The notes under the pieces are model-generated. The model saw only the letters and a list, made by a program, of their open reading frames with translations, searched no databases and was not told where the DNA came from. From Vampirovibrionales bacterium (GTDB lineage Bacteria; Cyanobacteriota; Vampirovibrionia; Vampirovibrionales; Vampirovibrionaceae), in contig JADJRF010000005.1 of assembly GCA_016712355.1 (NCBI GenBank), forward strand, positions 1,116,001 through 1,180,000: DNA of 64,000 bases. The letters run 5' to 3'. Positions 35,357 to 44,201 of the stretch are shown one piece after another. Each line of letters opens with the position of its first letter. Within the stretch, counting starts at the first letter, position 1. The position numbers and the translations under genes were made by a program.

Positions 35357-35851
35357 TTAGACGCGCCCCTGAGCGTTCTCATCCTCTTCTTCTCGTGAAA
35401 ACCATCGCCAGCCGAGAATTCCGAACAAACCTTTGAAATCTTCCTCGGTCAGGTCATGGTCTTTTTCATGCTCGGGTTTGACGTATTTCTTGAAGTACTC
35501 GTACAAAGCCCCCATCTCGGCAATTTTTTCGCTCGGCGCTGTGGCCTCGCCCTTGAGAATGCGCCGAACCAGGTCAAAAGCAATTGCCGCGCGCGCATGC
35601 TCGGTGGGTTGTCCGGCATTGGTTTGCGCCGGATGCGCCGTGTTATAAAAAGACGCGACTTGCCCCAATCGCTGCGTTTGTACCGGCGCCTGGGTTTGCG
35701 GCGTGCCCGCATGCAGCTGTGCCTGCGAAGTCAGTTGCGTCTGCGTTTGCTGCTGCGATTGCGTCGCCTGGTGCTGCTGCGCGTGTTGATGCGAGACCGT
35801 CGCCGGGGGCGGCATCGAGAAAATAGGTTTATGAATGCCGGGAGTGTCCAT
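35357..35851 (-). CDS. Gln/His-rich hypothetical protein
   Basis: 164 residues. The first ~80 residues are low-complexity Gln/Thr/His/Pro ('HQHAQQHQATQSQQQTQTQ'), with the rest a small helical module ('AAIAFDLVRRILKGEATAPSEKIAEMGALYEYFKKYV') and an acidic tail ('DHDLTEEDFKGLFGILGWRWF'). No known domain. The N-terminal region could be prion-like or a disordered linker. Convergent with the radical SAM gene, 9-bp gap. Real by composition and length; role unknown. Confidence 0.6.
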   Translation of the reverse strand: MDTPGIHKPIFSMPPPATVSHQHAQQHQATQSQQQTQTQLTSQAQLHAGTPQTQAPVQTQRLGQVASFYNTAHPAQTNAGQPTEHARAAIAFDLVRRILKGEATAPSEKIAEMGALYEYFKKYVKPEHEKDHDLTEEDFKGLFGILGWRWFSREEEDENAQGRV

Positions 35852-36154
35852 GGGGCGTCTTCTCGTTAAAAGAGATTAAAAAATGGGAAAGGACAGGCTC
35901 TCCAAATGCCATAAAGGACCAGGACCATGGGGTATAATTTCTATATAAATAAAAACTAAATTATGTAAAAAATTGCCCCCAAAACATCTGAGAATGGGCA
36001 TTGTAGGCGCTCTGAAAGGCGCTTGGCCTCTCACTTCCGGCGAAAGGCCTGAAATTGCGCGGGAATTCGTCGATTGGTGTAAAATTTTGTTAATTGATGC
36101 TCGTCCCGCCTCAGGTCGCGCGGGCGTGGGTCATTGTGTGGGATGCGCGCCCAG
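35852..36154. other. AT-rich intergenic region
   Basis: About 300 bp with a strongly AT-rich block (35930-35970). TATAAT at 35933-35938 is a perfect -10 on the plus strand without a clear -35 and could drive the permease genes. No gene seen. Confidence 0.4.
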
Positions 36155-37063
36155 ATGTCTTCTCGTTCTGCTTCTTCTTCTGCTTCCAGTGCGTCAACGC
36201 TGACGCCGCGCGCGCGGCGCTGGTGGACGCCTTATGCGTTTCTGGCGGCGCCGCTGGCCTTGATGGCCCTGTTTTTCGGCTGGCCCTTGCTGGAGACGAT
36301 TCGCATCAGTCTGCTCGACTATGGCGGCGATCTGCAGCGTCCGGCCTTTGCTGGATTGGCGAATTATCAGGCCTTGGCGCGATCGGGGGCTTTCTGGCAA
36401 TCGGCGTGGGTGACGCTTGTCTTTACGCTGGGCGTTGTGCCCGCCATGGCGACGCTGCCCATTGCTCTGGCCGTGCTGGCGCATCATCCGCCGCGCGGGA
36501 TGAGCTGGATTCGCGCCGCGTTATATATTCCGGTAATTTTGTCCATGGTGGTCGTGGGGCTCGCCTGGAAGCGGCTGTATGTCAGCGATGGGCTGATAAA
36601 TCAAGGACTGCGCGCGTTGGGCTTGCCTGCGGTGGATTGGCTGTCGAATCCCGACGTGGCCCTGTTGGCCGTCATGATGGTCGTGGTGTGGAAAGGGCTG
36701 GGATACTACATGATGATGTATCTCGCCCAATTGCAGAGCGCGCCGCAAGAGCTGTACGATGCGGCGGCGATTGATGGGGCAGGACCCTTGCGACGCCACT
36801 GGGCGGTGACGTTGCCGCACTTGCGCCCGACGGTCGCGCTGGTGGTGATTGTCAGCGCCATCGGCAGCCTGAAGGCCTTCACCGAGATGTATGTCATGAC
36901 CCGTGGCGGGCCGCTCGGCGCCACGCGGACGCTGGCCTATTATATTTACGAACGGGCGTTTGAGAATCTGGATCTGGGCGTGGCTGCGGCGGCGGGCTTG
37001 GCGCTAATGGCCGCCCTCACGCTGCTGACGCTGGCGCAACTCGCATGGGAAGACCGCTCATGA
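36155..37063 (+). CDS. Sugar-type ABC transporter permease (MalF/UgpA family)
   Basis: 302 residues from ATG 36155 (MSSRSASSS); a TTG 21 bases earlier is also in frame. Six transmembrane helices in a binding-protein-dependent transport fold, with the EAA loop 'APQELYDAAAIDGAGPLRRHWAVTLP' near residue 215 that contacts the ATPase. A polar Ser/Arg-rich leader precedes helix 1. The stop overlaps the next gene (ATGA at 37060-37063), so the two permeases are coupled and form a heterodimer. Neither a binding protein nor an ATPase is encoded in the window. The CUT1-type substrate would be an oligosaccharide or glycerol-phosphate; unspecified. Confidence 0.88.
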   Translation: MSSRSASSSASSASTLTPRARRWWTPYAFLAAPLALMALFFGWPLLETIRISLLDYGGDLQRPAFAGLANYQALARSGAFWQSAWVTLVFTLGVVPAMATLPIALAVLAHHPPRGMSWIRAALYIPVILSMVVVGLAWKRLYVSDGLINQGLRALGLPAVDWLSNPDVALLAVMMVVVWKGLGYYMMMYLAQLQSAPQELYDAAAIDGAGPLRRHWAVTLPHLRPTVALVVIVSAIGSLKAFTEMYVMTRGGPLGATRTLAYYIYERAFENLDLGVAAAAGLALMAALTLLTLAQLAWEDRS

Positions 37064-37944
37064 CGGCCAAACGGGTCCGTGGCAAAAAAGCGCTGCTGAC
37101 GGCGCTCCATACCGTAATCCTGCTGATACTGGCGGCCTTGGCGATAGGGCCGTTTTTATGGCTGCTGAGTACGGCGCTGCGCTCCGGCGATGAAACTATC
37201 TTTGGCGCCGTAAGCCTGTTGCCGAAGCGTCCCACGCTGGAGAATTTTGCAGAAGTGTGGCGCCGGGCGGATATGGGCGCGTTTTTAATCAACAGCCTTG
37301 TCATCTCCGCGCTGACAGTGGTGATGAATTTGACCCTGAGCGTCTTGTGCGCCTATCCACTGGCGCGCATGCGCTTTGCGGGCCGCTCAATGGTCTTTGC
37401 CGCCGTGCTGGCGACGATGATGATCCCGTTTCAAGTGATGATGATCCCGTTGTATCTGCTCACCCTGAAACTGGGCTTGAGCGACAGCGCCCCCTTATGG
37501 CCAGGCTTGTCTGATCACCGGCTGCAAACGTGGCTGGGGCTCAGCGCGCCGTTTGCCATCAGCGGCTTTGGCATCTTTTTCGTGCGTCAGGCGCTGGCCA
37601 GTCTGCCGCGCGATCTTGAGGAATCCGCCGCTCTCGATGGCTGCAACAGTTGGCAGACGCTGCGCCTGGTGCTGCTGCCCATGATTCGCCCGGCGCTGGC
37701 CACTCTGGCCGTGTTCTGTTTCATGGCGAGTTGGGGTGAGTTTCTGTGGCCCAGTATTTTAGTGTCCAAACAGGCGTCGTTTACCCTGCCGGTTGGGCTG
37801 GCGTATCTGCAAGGGGCCTTTAGCGCTAACTGGCGTCTGATCGCCGCTGGCGCCGTCCTGTCGATGCTGCCGGTGCTGGGACTTTTCGCGTTGACTCAGC
37901 GGGCTTTCGTCTCAGGCGCCAATGCCGGGGCCGTCAAGGGATAA
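37060..37944 (+). CDS. Sugar-type ABC transporter permease (MalG/UgpE family)
   Basis: 294 residues from ATG 37060 (MTAKRVRGKK), chosen because it overlaps the upstream stop. Six helices, starting 'VILLILAALAIGPFLWLLSTALRS', as in MalG. EAA loop 'LPRDLEESAALDGCNSWQTLRLVLLPMIRP' near residue 180. The '…FMASWGEFLWPSILVS' segment is typical of CUT1 permeases. A second start (37045) lies in the upstream gene. It forms the inner-membrane pore with the preceding protein. The ATPase is likely a shared MsmK/UgpC-type subunit encoded elsewhere. Confidence 0.88.
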   Translation: MTAKRVRGKKALLTALHTVILLILAALAIGPFLWLLSTALRSGDETIFGAVSLLPKRPTLENFAEVWRRADMGAFLINSLVISALTVVMNLTLSVLCAYPLARMRFAGRSMVFAAVLATMMIPFQVMMIPLYLLTLKLGLSDSAPLWPGLSDHRLQTWLGLSAPFAISGFGIFFVRQALASLPRDLEESAALDGCNSWQTLRLVLLPMIRPALATLAVFCFMASWGEFLWPSILVSKQASFTLPVGLAYLQGAFSANWRLIAAGAVLSMLPVLGLFALTQRAFVSGANAGAVKG

Positions 37945-37986
37945 AGAATCATGGCACGGCATCGGAGAAGGCCGTTTCTGAACGCC

Positions 37987-39312
37987 TCAGGACGCTTGAG
38001 ATATCGCATCGCCCATCGACAGCGTGATCTGGCGCCGCAAATGATGCGCGCGCTGCCGGTTGGGAAAGCTTTGCAGGCGTAACAGCGCCAGATCGATCAG
38101 CTCGACGGCGCGCAGAGCGTCGCCCTGTTCGCCATAGATACTGGCAATCTCCACCAGCGTGTTGGCCCGATCGTCCTCGTCCTGAAACAGCGCCATCGAC
38201 GACTGAAAATGCCGAATCGCCTGAGACAGGCTGTCTTCGTCGCTCAGCGCGGACTCTTCCTCGCGTGGCGGGTCGCCCATGCGGCTCTGGAGCGCCTTGT
38301 TCTTCAGACAATTCGCCAGGCTGTACAGCAGGGCTGCTTTAATGGCATCGTCTGGGTCCAGCGACAGGGCTTTTTCAAAGTCGACAATCGCCTCTTCGTA
38401 CTGGCCTAGTCGGGCGTAAGCGCTGCCTCGGCCAAAATAGGCGGCAATATTAAAAATCGAGTGCGGCGAATGTTCTAAAAACGCATCGTAATCGGCGATG
38501 GCCAATTCCAGTTTCTGGAGCTGATTGTACAGCGCCCCGCGTCCCATCAGCGCGCCCATCAGCCGTGGATTCAGCTTAAGGGCCTGATCGAGATCGGTGA
38601 GCGCCCCCACCGGATCGTTGCAAGTGAGGCGCAACACGCCCCGGTTGTTGTACGCGGTGGCCATGGCCGGGTCTAAATCCAGGGCGCGGTTGTAATAGCG
38701 CAGGGCAATGGGCTCGTTTTCAAAGCGGGATTGATAAATCCATCCCAGCCGAAAATACGTCTGCGCCAATCCGTCAACCGGCGGCAGATCCGGCGGAATC
38801 ATCGCCATGGCCTTGGCCAGCGCCTGAATACAATGCGGACGTTCGCCCTGACCGTCGTAAAGATGCCCCAGCGTCAGCGCGGCGATAAATTCCAGATTCT
38901 CCAGAAAATAGGCCGTGCCAAACGTATTTTTGCATTCCGGCGCGATCAGTACCGTGCCGCTTTCCTGCCCCGTCATTGACAGGCAGGCGTGGGCGGGCTC
39001 GCGCTTTTCCTGTAAATTCAGCACCGAAAAACTGGCGTAATCGCCGGTATCGCTTCCCCAGACCATGAGGCTGGCCTGGGCCTGTCGCCCAAGGCGTTCG
39101 GCGTTGGCGTGGTCGTTGGCCAACAGTCGGGTGGAAATCAGCTTGACGTCGATTTCGGGCAGTCCCAGCACGGCTGCCGCGTGTTCGATGCCTGTTTTGA
39201 GCGCGGCGGCCAAATGCCGATCGCGAACCGAATCAGACGCAAGAAATTGCGCAATCGCGATGCGATATGCGGGTTGCGAGTTGGAAAACGACTTCCTCAA
39301 GAAGTTCAACAT
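37987..39312 (-). CDS. Cytoplasmic TPR-repeat protein
   Basis: 441 residues from ATG 39312 (MLNFLRKSF), supported by GAGGGG 7 bases upstream; two further Mets lie in frame before it. The N-terminal ~160 residues form an alpha/beta domain ('YRIAIAQFLAS', 'AAAVLGLPEIDVKLIS', 'ASLMVWGSDTGDY'), perhaps a TolB-like N-terminal fold. About seven TPRs follow ('AYNNRGVLRLTCNDPVGALTDLDQALKLNP', 'FGRGSAYARLGQYEEAIVDFEKALSLDP'). No signal peptide. It is a protein-protein scaffold of unknown partner. A possible promoter lies at 39460-39487. Confidence 0.75.
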   Translation of the reverse strand: MLNFLRKSFSNSQPAYRIAIAQFLASDSVRDRHLAAALKTGIEHAAAVLGLPEIDVKLISTRLLANDHANAERLGRQAQASLMVWGSDTGDYASFSVLNLQEKREPAHACLSMTGQESGTVLIAPECKNTFGTAYFLENLEFIAALTLGHLYDGQGERPHCIQALAKAMAMIPPDLPPVDGLAQTYFRLGWIYQSRFENEPIALRYYNRALDLDPAMATAYNNRGVLRLTCNDPVGALTDLDQALKLNPRLMGALMGRGALYNQLQKLELAIADYDAFLEHSPHSIFNIAAYFGRGSAYARLGQYEEAIVDFEKALSLDPDDAIKAALLYSLANCLKNKALQSRMGDPPREEESALSDEDSLSQAIRHFQSSMALFQDEDDRANTLVEIASIYGEQGDALRAVELIDLALLRLQSFPNRQRAHHLRRQITLSMGDAISQAS

Positions 39313-39659
39313 GGGCATACCCCTCAGAACCTTAACCTGGCGACGTCTGGCGCAAGCATCGCTCACAAACGCTACAGACAGGCCCGCATACGACGCGGTT
39401 TATGAGAACGCCAGCCATGCTGACGGTGTAAAACCGGCGATAAAGCGACTGTCCGAGGCTTTATCCCTATCGGACGCGCGCTTGCAAACTGAAGTCTTTG
39501 CTAAGATATTGTTACACAGCGCTTTTCAGACGCGCGGCCAAACGGAAGGCGCGCGAATCTTTTTAAGGCGTTGAACGTCACAACGTCACAAGCGCATGCG
39601 ATTGCGATTTCACACTCGATGTCGCAACGTCGTGCGCCCCTTGTCGCCTAACCATAAGG
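39313..39659. other. Divergent region upstream of TPR and DUF4139 genes
   Basis: 347 bp. On the minus strand TTGCAA (39482-39487), 16-bp spacer, GATAAA (39460-39465) may serve the TPR gene. A tandem 8-mer AACGTCAC occurs twice at 39574-39589. An open frame here (39065-39574) is a shadow of the TPR gene. Confidence 0.4.
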
Positions 39660-41228
39660 ATGCCCGTCTTGATGACTCCCGTCGCGTTTACGCGTTTCTC
39701 CCGCTTGTTGTCGCTGCGTCCGCGCCGTCTGACGGCAGGCGCGTTGTCTTTGCTGCTGGCCGCCCCGCTGACCTTGGGTCTGGGGGTTGCGCGCGCTGAG
39801 AATCCTGAACTTACGGTCTACAACCAGAATTTCGCCCTTGTTAAAGACTATCGCCCGATTGCCCTCAAAGCCGGGCTGAACGACGTGACGATGGACAACG
39901 TGGCAGCCCTGATGGATGCCACCAGCGTTCATTTTAAATCGCTGACAGCGCCGCAGGCCGTTCGCGTGCGAGAGCAGAACTTTCGCTATGACCTGATCAG
40001 CCGTCAGAACATTCTGGATCGTATGGTAGGCCATAAAATCCGCTTTACGAAAGAAGGCAAAGTCCGCGAAGGCATCTTGCTGAATCCGGCGACCACGGTG
40101 TTTCGCAACGGCGGTTATAACGGCGGATCGGTCGGGACAGGCTCCAGCGACGCCTTCGCCATTCAAACCCCGGAAGGCGTGCTGCTGACCGATCTGAACG
40201 AGATCCTCATCGATACCCTGCCAGAAGGCCTCTACGCGCGTCCCACGCTGTTGTGGTCGCTGGACAGCGACAAGGGGGGCACGCATCAGTCCGAAGTCTC
40301 CTATCTCACCGATGGCATTAACTGGCTGTGCGATTACGTCGCCGTCCTCAGCGACGACGATAACCATCTGGATCTCACGGGCTGGGTGACCCTCGATAAC
40401 CAGTCCGGGGCGAATTACCAGAATGCGCGCCTTAAACTCGTTGCCGGCGATGTGCGACGCGTCTCGCCGCAAGCCGTCCCCGCCTACGCGGGCGCTGTGC
40501 GTCAGATGATGAAAATGGAAGCCGCCGATGCCCAGCCCTTTCAGCAGGAAGCCTTCTTTGAGTACCACCTCTATACGCTGAATGCGCGCACCTCGGTCAT
40601 GAATCGCGAAACCAAGCAAGTGACGCTGGCGTCTGCCGCCGCGATTCCCATCCGCAAAAAATACATCTACGATCCCGACGCTGCGCGCTATCGCGGCTGG
40701 TCTAACAACGGCTGGGCGGATGGCGATTATGGCTCGGTGGGCTACTACGGCCGCCCCGGACGCGGCTGGGACAGCGCCGAATCGAAAAAAATCAATACGC
40801 TCATTCAGTTTAAAAACTCGCAGGAGAACCATTTGGGCATGCCGCTGCCCAAAGGCCGCATCCGCGTGAATAAGGCCGACTCTTCCGGCTCGATCCAGTT
40901 TGTGGGCGAAGATCGCATCGATCACACCGCCGTTAACGAAGAAATTGAGCTGTACCTGGGCGATGCCTTCGATCTCGTGGGCGAGAAAAAACGCATCACC
41001 TTTCACGAGGAGACCCACGCGATTGAAGAGACCTATGAGGTGAAAATCCGTAACCACAAGAAAACGTCGGCGACGATCCATGTTGTCGATCACCTCTTTG
41101 GCGATTGGACGATCCGCGCCAACAGCGCGCCTTTCACCAAAACTGACGCGCATACGGTTGATTTCGCCCTGCCCGTGCCGCCCGACGGTGAGCGCGTTCT
41201 CACCTACACCGTCCGGGTGCGTCGCTAG
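39660..41228 (+). CDS. Exported DUF4139-domain protein
   Basis: 522 residues. N-terminal signal with Arg-rich start and hydrophobic 'LSLLLAAPLTLGLGVARA' (cleavage ~ residue 45). The DUF4139 pattern runs through the body: 'LTVYNQNFALVKDYRPIALKAGLNDVTMDNVAALMDATSVHFKSL', 'HQSEVSYLTDGINWLCDYVAVLSDDDNHLDLTGWVTLDNQSGANYQNARLKLVAGDVRRV' and the beta-rich C-terminus with 'ERVLTYTVRV'. The family is common, uncharacterised, and mostly periplasmic or outer-membrane associated. The start could be the second Met (39672). A hairpin at 41278-41311 ends the unit. Confidence 0.85.
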   Translation: MPVLMTPVAFTRFSRLLSLRPRRLTAGALSLLLAAPLTLGLGVARAENPELTVYNQNFALVKDYRPIALKAGLNDVTMDNVAALMDATSVHFKSLTAPQAVRVREQNFRYDLISRQNILDRMVGHKIRFTKEGKVREGILLNPATTVFRNGGYNGGSVGTGSSDAFAIQTPEGVLLTDLNEILIDTLPEGLYARPTLLWSLDSDKGGTHQSEVSYLTDGINWLCDYVAVLSDDDNHLDLTGWVTLDNQSGANYQNARLKLVAGDVRRVSPQAVPAYAGAVRQMMKMEAADAQPFQQEAFFEYHLYTLNARTSVMNRETKQVTLASAAAIPIRKKYIYDPDAARYRGWSNNGWADGDYGSVGYYGRPGRGWDSAESKKINTLIQFKNSQENHLGMPLPKGRIRVNKADSSGSIQFVGEDRIDHTAVNEEIELYLGDAFDLVGEKKRITFHEETHAIEETYEVKIRNHKKTSATIHVVDHLFGDWTIRANSAPFTKTDAHTVDFALPVPPDGERVLTYTVRVRR

Positions 41229-41277
41229 GCGTATTTATCAGCCGCTTCGGCCCTGTAAAAACCCTCAAATCGTTTCT

Positions 41278-41311
41278 GCGCGCGTCCTTGCCTCTTTGCA
41301 AGGGCGCGCGC
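41278..41311 (+). terminator. Strong hairpin after the DUF4139 gene
   Basis: Fourteen-base arms (41278-41291 and 41298-41311, one G-T wobble) with a CTCTTT loop, 50 bases after the stop and 39 bases before the tRNA. Confidence 0.65.
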
Positions 41312-41349
41312 TGGATCTTTGGGCGGGCGTACAGTAAATTTACCCGTAA

Positions 41350-41423
41350 GGCCCTGTAGTTCAGGTGGATAGAACGTCTCACTCCTAAGGAGAATGTCGG
41401 GGGTTCGAGTCCCTCCAGGGCCG
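41350..41423 (+). tRNA. tRNA-Arg, anticodon CCT
   Basis: 74 nt. The acceptor stem is GGCCCTG (41350-41356) with CAGGGCC (41416-41422) and discriminator G; CCA is not encoded. D arm GTTC…GAAC, anticodon loop C-T-CCT-A-A, T arm GGGGG-TTCGAGT-CCCTC. It reads AGG codons. Base pair 31-39 at the anticodon-stem base is A·G, a mismatch that many tRNA models tolerate but is worth noting. The decoding follows E. coli-like tRNA-Arg(CCT). Confidence 0.95.
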
Positions 41424-41483
41424 CATTTCAGCCTCGCGCAGAGTGGACAGATCCAATATGCCTGCCCCTTGTCCACCACCCTC

Positions 41484-41555
41484 AGAACGCCTGTGTGACG
41501 GGGCGTTCTAACGGCAACGCTCCTGAGCGCTTGAATCATCGCGTCAGGAGCGTTG
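41484..41555. repeat. Two tandem hairpins downstream of the tRNA
   Basis: AGAACGCC/GGCGTTCT (41484-41509) and a perfect 12-bp stem CAACGCTCCTGA/TCAGGAGCGTTG (41515-41555, 17-nt loop). Neither has a T tract. They fill the space between the tRNA and the tpsB stop and may be 3' processing or convergent terminator elements. Confidence 0.5.
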
Positions 41556-41647
41556 GAACCGAGGGGAACACTGGCGAGAGAGACCCCATCCTGAGGAACC
41601 GCGAACGGTTCGTTGGGACGGCGTGGGCCTTCTCCCGGAAGCAATCC

Positions 41648-43771
41648 CTACTTATGGACGGGGGTCAGGCGCGGCAGCAGGCGCGTCGAGGACGACACAT
41701 CCTGCGAATCGCTGTCGTCGCCTTCGTGCGAAGCGTCTCCGTAAGAGCGATCGTCAGACGAGCCGTCAAAGGACGAGCCGCCGTCGTCTTCATCGTCGCC
41801 CTGATCAGCGCTGGCCAGAACCGGTCCGCTGGACGATGGTTCAAGAAGCGCTTGCTGCTTCTTGTCGGCGTCTTTGTCTTTTTTGTCCTTGCGGGTTTTT
41901 TCCCGATCTTTTTTAGCTTCCTTGGACTCCGATTTGGCGTCCGCTTTCGCTGCAGAGTTGTCATCAAAGCGCACCACATCGGGCAGCAGCTCAGAACGGA
42001 TGCCGAAATGCACGCGCAGCGTCGGATCGGCGGTTTCCAGCGCCGAGAGATGCTGACGATCGACCATGCCAAAGCCTAAGTCCACAAAGCCCTGGGCGTA
42101 ACGGCTGATACGGGCGCGCAGGCCCACCCCGCCGCCGACCAGCAGGGTGCGTCCGGGTTGATGCGACAGCGCCGGGACGTAGGCCAGATTGCTTTCATCC
42201 AGCCAGGCTTGGCCGAGGTCGAAAAACAGGGCGCCCTGAATGCGGTCTGCCAGAAACGGCGAGACGCGACGCAGCAGGGGAATCGGGAAACGATCCTCCA
42301 GCGTGAAGCTCCAGCCGCGATCGCCGGTAATCAAGCCTTCGGTGTAGCCGCGAACGCTGGCGTTGCCGCCAATCTGGAATTGCTCGGCCGAGGGCAGCGC
42401 ATCCGGCGAAAATTGAGCGTTGGCGCGCATAATTAGCAGGTTATTGAGCGGTAGACGCGTCAGACGCGTAAACATCACTTCATACTTGGAGAACTTGCGG
42501 TTATACTTGCCGCCCCAATCCGGCGCGAAGGTGAATTGTCCGCGCATAAACGTCCGTCCCAGCCGGTCCACCTTGTCCACATTCATCCCGAACTGGGCCG
42601 AGTAGATGCCGTCGTGATTGGTACGGTCGTTATTGAAGAACGAGTAGATGTTCTTGAAGTTAAACCCGGCGTCCACCACCACGTTGCGATTGGCGTTCAG
42701 TGGCTGGCTGAAGATTACGCTGTGGCTTTGCGAAGTTCCTTCGATTTCCGGCGGATCGCCGATGGGCAGCAAGACATTGACTTTGCTGTAGGCGAAGTTA
42801 TACGACACTTCGGTGCCAAAGCGCGATAAGGGCAGCGTATAGCCCGCCATCACCACATTGGTGCCGTCGCCGCGCGCGCCAATCCATTTAGCGAAAAGCT
42901 TGTCGCCGATGCCGAGCAGGTTCTGATTGGTCAGCTCGACGCCGTAGCGGTAGAAGCCGATGTACGGACGGCCCTGGTTATCGGTGGTCAGCGCGATTTG
43001 CCACGGTTGACGCTCGGCGACGTCCAGGCGCAGATCGGTTTGGCCTGCCTGTTCGCCGGGCGACAGCACGGCCTTCAGGCGGAAGTTTTCCTGCTGGTTG
43101 ATGCGATTGAGGGATTTCTCCAGATCGCGGATGTTCAGCACGTCGCCGGGCTCTTGCGGCAGATTGCGCTCAATGGCCCACGTGCGATAGAAGCGATTGC
43201 CCGCGATTTTAATGGCGCCAATCTTGCCTTCCTGCACTTGAATCAGCACCTTGCCGCCCACGATGTCTTGCGGCGGAATATAGGCCTGGCTGGTGAGATA
43301 GCCTTTGGAGCGATACAACTGGTTGAGATCTTCGACCAGTTTGTTGAGATCCTCCAGCGTCAGGTCTTTGCCCTTGTATTCGGCGGTCATGGCATCGATT
43401 TCGGCCGCTTTGAAAATGCTGACCCCTTCAACGGTAATCTCATTCACATGAAAGACCGGGCTTTTGCCGACTTTGGCGCTGGCTGGCTCCGGTACGTCGA
43501 GTTTCACCTGTTCAACGTCGGTTTTTTGATCGAGGCTATTCTTCCTGTCTTTGCGTTGCGCCTCGGGCAGGGTCAGATCGTCGGGATCCGACTGCAGGCC
43601 AGGGTTGGCGGGCAGGCCCGGATTGGGAACGCCTGTGGGCAAGTTGCGAAAGGCCGGGTCCGGCTGAATATCCGCGTAAGCGACGTTGCCTGAGGCAAAT
43701 ACGGCGATGACGCCGGCGACGCACAGGGACAAGGCCAGAGAAAAAGGCGATGTGGTTGCAATTGTTCGCAT
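41648..43771 (-). CDS. TpsB/ShlB-family outer-membrane transporter with C-terminal extension
   Basis: 707 residues from ATG 43771 (GGAGAG upstream). Signal peptide (cleavage after 'ADIQ' region ~ residue 34), a ~65-residue linker, then POTRA_2 and ShlB POTRA domains ('FHVNEITVEGVSIFKAAEIDAMTAEYKGK', 'YRSKGYLTSQAYIPPQDIVGGKVLIQVQEGKIGAIKIAGN'). A 16-strand barrel follows with the Omp85-type 'VRGYTEG' lid-loop motif. The barrel ends '…IRSELLPDVVRF', a typical C-terminal Phe, but a further 105-residue charged, disordered tail (Lys/Asp/Ser-rich) continues. It secretes a large exoprotein in two-partner secretion, or polypeptides to the surface; no TpsA gene is adjacent. Confidence 0.88.
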   Translation of the reverse strand: MRTIATTSPFSLALSLCVAGVIAVFASGNVAYADIQPDPAFRNLPTGVPNPGLPANPGLQSDPDDLTLPEAQRKDRKNSLDQKTDVEQVKLDVPEPASAKVGKSPVFHVNEITVEGVSIFKAAEIDAMTAEYKGKDLTLEDLNKLVEDLNQLYRSKGYLTSQAYIPPQDIVGGKVLIQVQEGKIGAIKIAGNRFYRTWAIERNLPQEPGDVLNIRDLEKSLNRINQQENFRLKAVLSPGEQAGQTDLRLDVAERQPWQIALTTDNQGRPYIGFYRYGVELTNQNLLGIGDKLFAKWIGARGDGTNVVMAGYTLPLSRFGTEVSYNFAYSKVNVLLPIGDPPEIEGTSQSHSVIFSQPLNANRNVVVDAGFNFKNIYSFFNNDRTNHDGIYSAQFGMNVDKVDRLGRTFMRGQFTFAPDWGGKYNRKFSKYEVMFTRLTRLPLNNLLIMRANAQFSPDALPSAEQFQIGGNASVRGYTEGLITGDRGWSFTLEDRFPIPLLRRVSPFLADRIQGALFFDLGQAWLDESNLAYVPALSHQPGRTLLVGGGVGLRARISRYAQGFVDLGFGMVDRQHLSALETADPTLRVHFGIRSELLPDVVRFDDNSAAKADAKSESKEAKKDREKTRKDKKDKDADKKQQALLEPSSSGPVLASADQGDDEDDGGSSFDGSSDDRSYGDASHEGDDSDSQDVSSSTRLLPRLTPVHK

Positions 43772-44201
43772 AGCGCTCTCCAAATAACCCGGAAAGACAG
43801 ACTTACGTACTGGATGCGCGTCCAGAGAAAGCTGTCATTCTCCTAAACACCGACTCAAGAATGCTGTCTTGGACATAACGGCCGCCGAAGCGGACTTTGT
43901 TTATAGGCTAGCACGAAACCTTAAAGGCCCGCTACGCTCGCCTTCAAAATCCTTCAGATAAGGGGGATGCGCGGACGCCGGGGCGCGATAAAAAACCGGG
44001 CGCGATAGCGGCTCGATCCGCCCTTATGGTACATTGAACGCGAAGCTCTTGAGGATGCTGCAAGGGCGCATTTCGTCACGCCCCCAAGCGGGCTCTACGG
44101 TATTCACAGGATCAATTATTAAAACGTCGCATGAAAGTTAGATCGCCCATCACCCGAAAATACAGCTTGTAAAACCAGATTTATAGAAGGATGGATGCTC
44201 C
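43772..44201. other. Divergent intergenic region, no gene seen
   Basis: 430 bp between tpsB and the transporter gene. A 10-bp direct repeat GGGCGCGATA (two copies around 43980-44010) and a small CTGGA/TCCAG hairpin near 43815 are visible. Promoters presumably lie here but none is confident. Confidence 0.4.

Noticed and set aside
39065..39574. Plus-strand frame upstream of the DUF4139 gene
   Set aside because: Mostly antisense to the TPR gene with no start signal.
39648..41153. 501-codon minus-strand frame opposite the DUF4139 gene
   Set aside because: Codon-phase shadow; the plus-strand frame has a signal peptide and family motifs.
41225..41644. A 139-codon minus-strand frame over the tRNA
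   Set aside because: It contains the familiar 'GGTRTPD' translation of an antisense tRNA-Arg, a known source of false gene calls.
42998..43693. Plus-strand frame inside tpsB
   Set aside because: Antisense shadow of a barrel gene with clear POTRA motifs.
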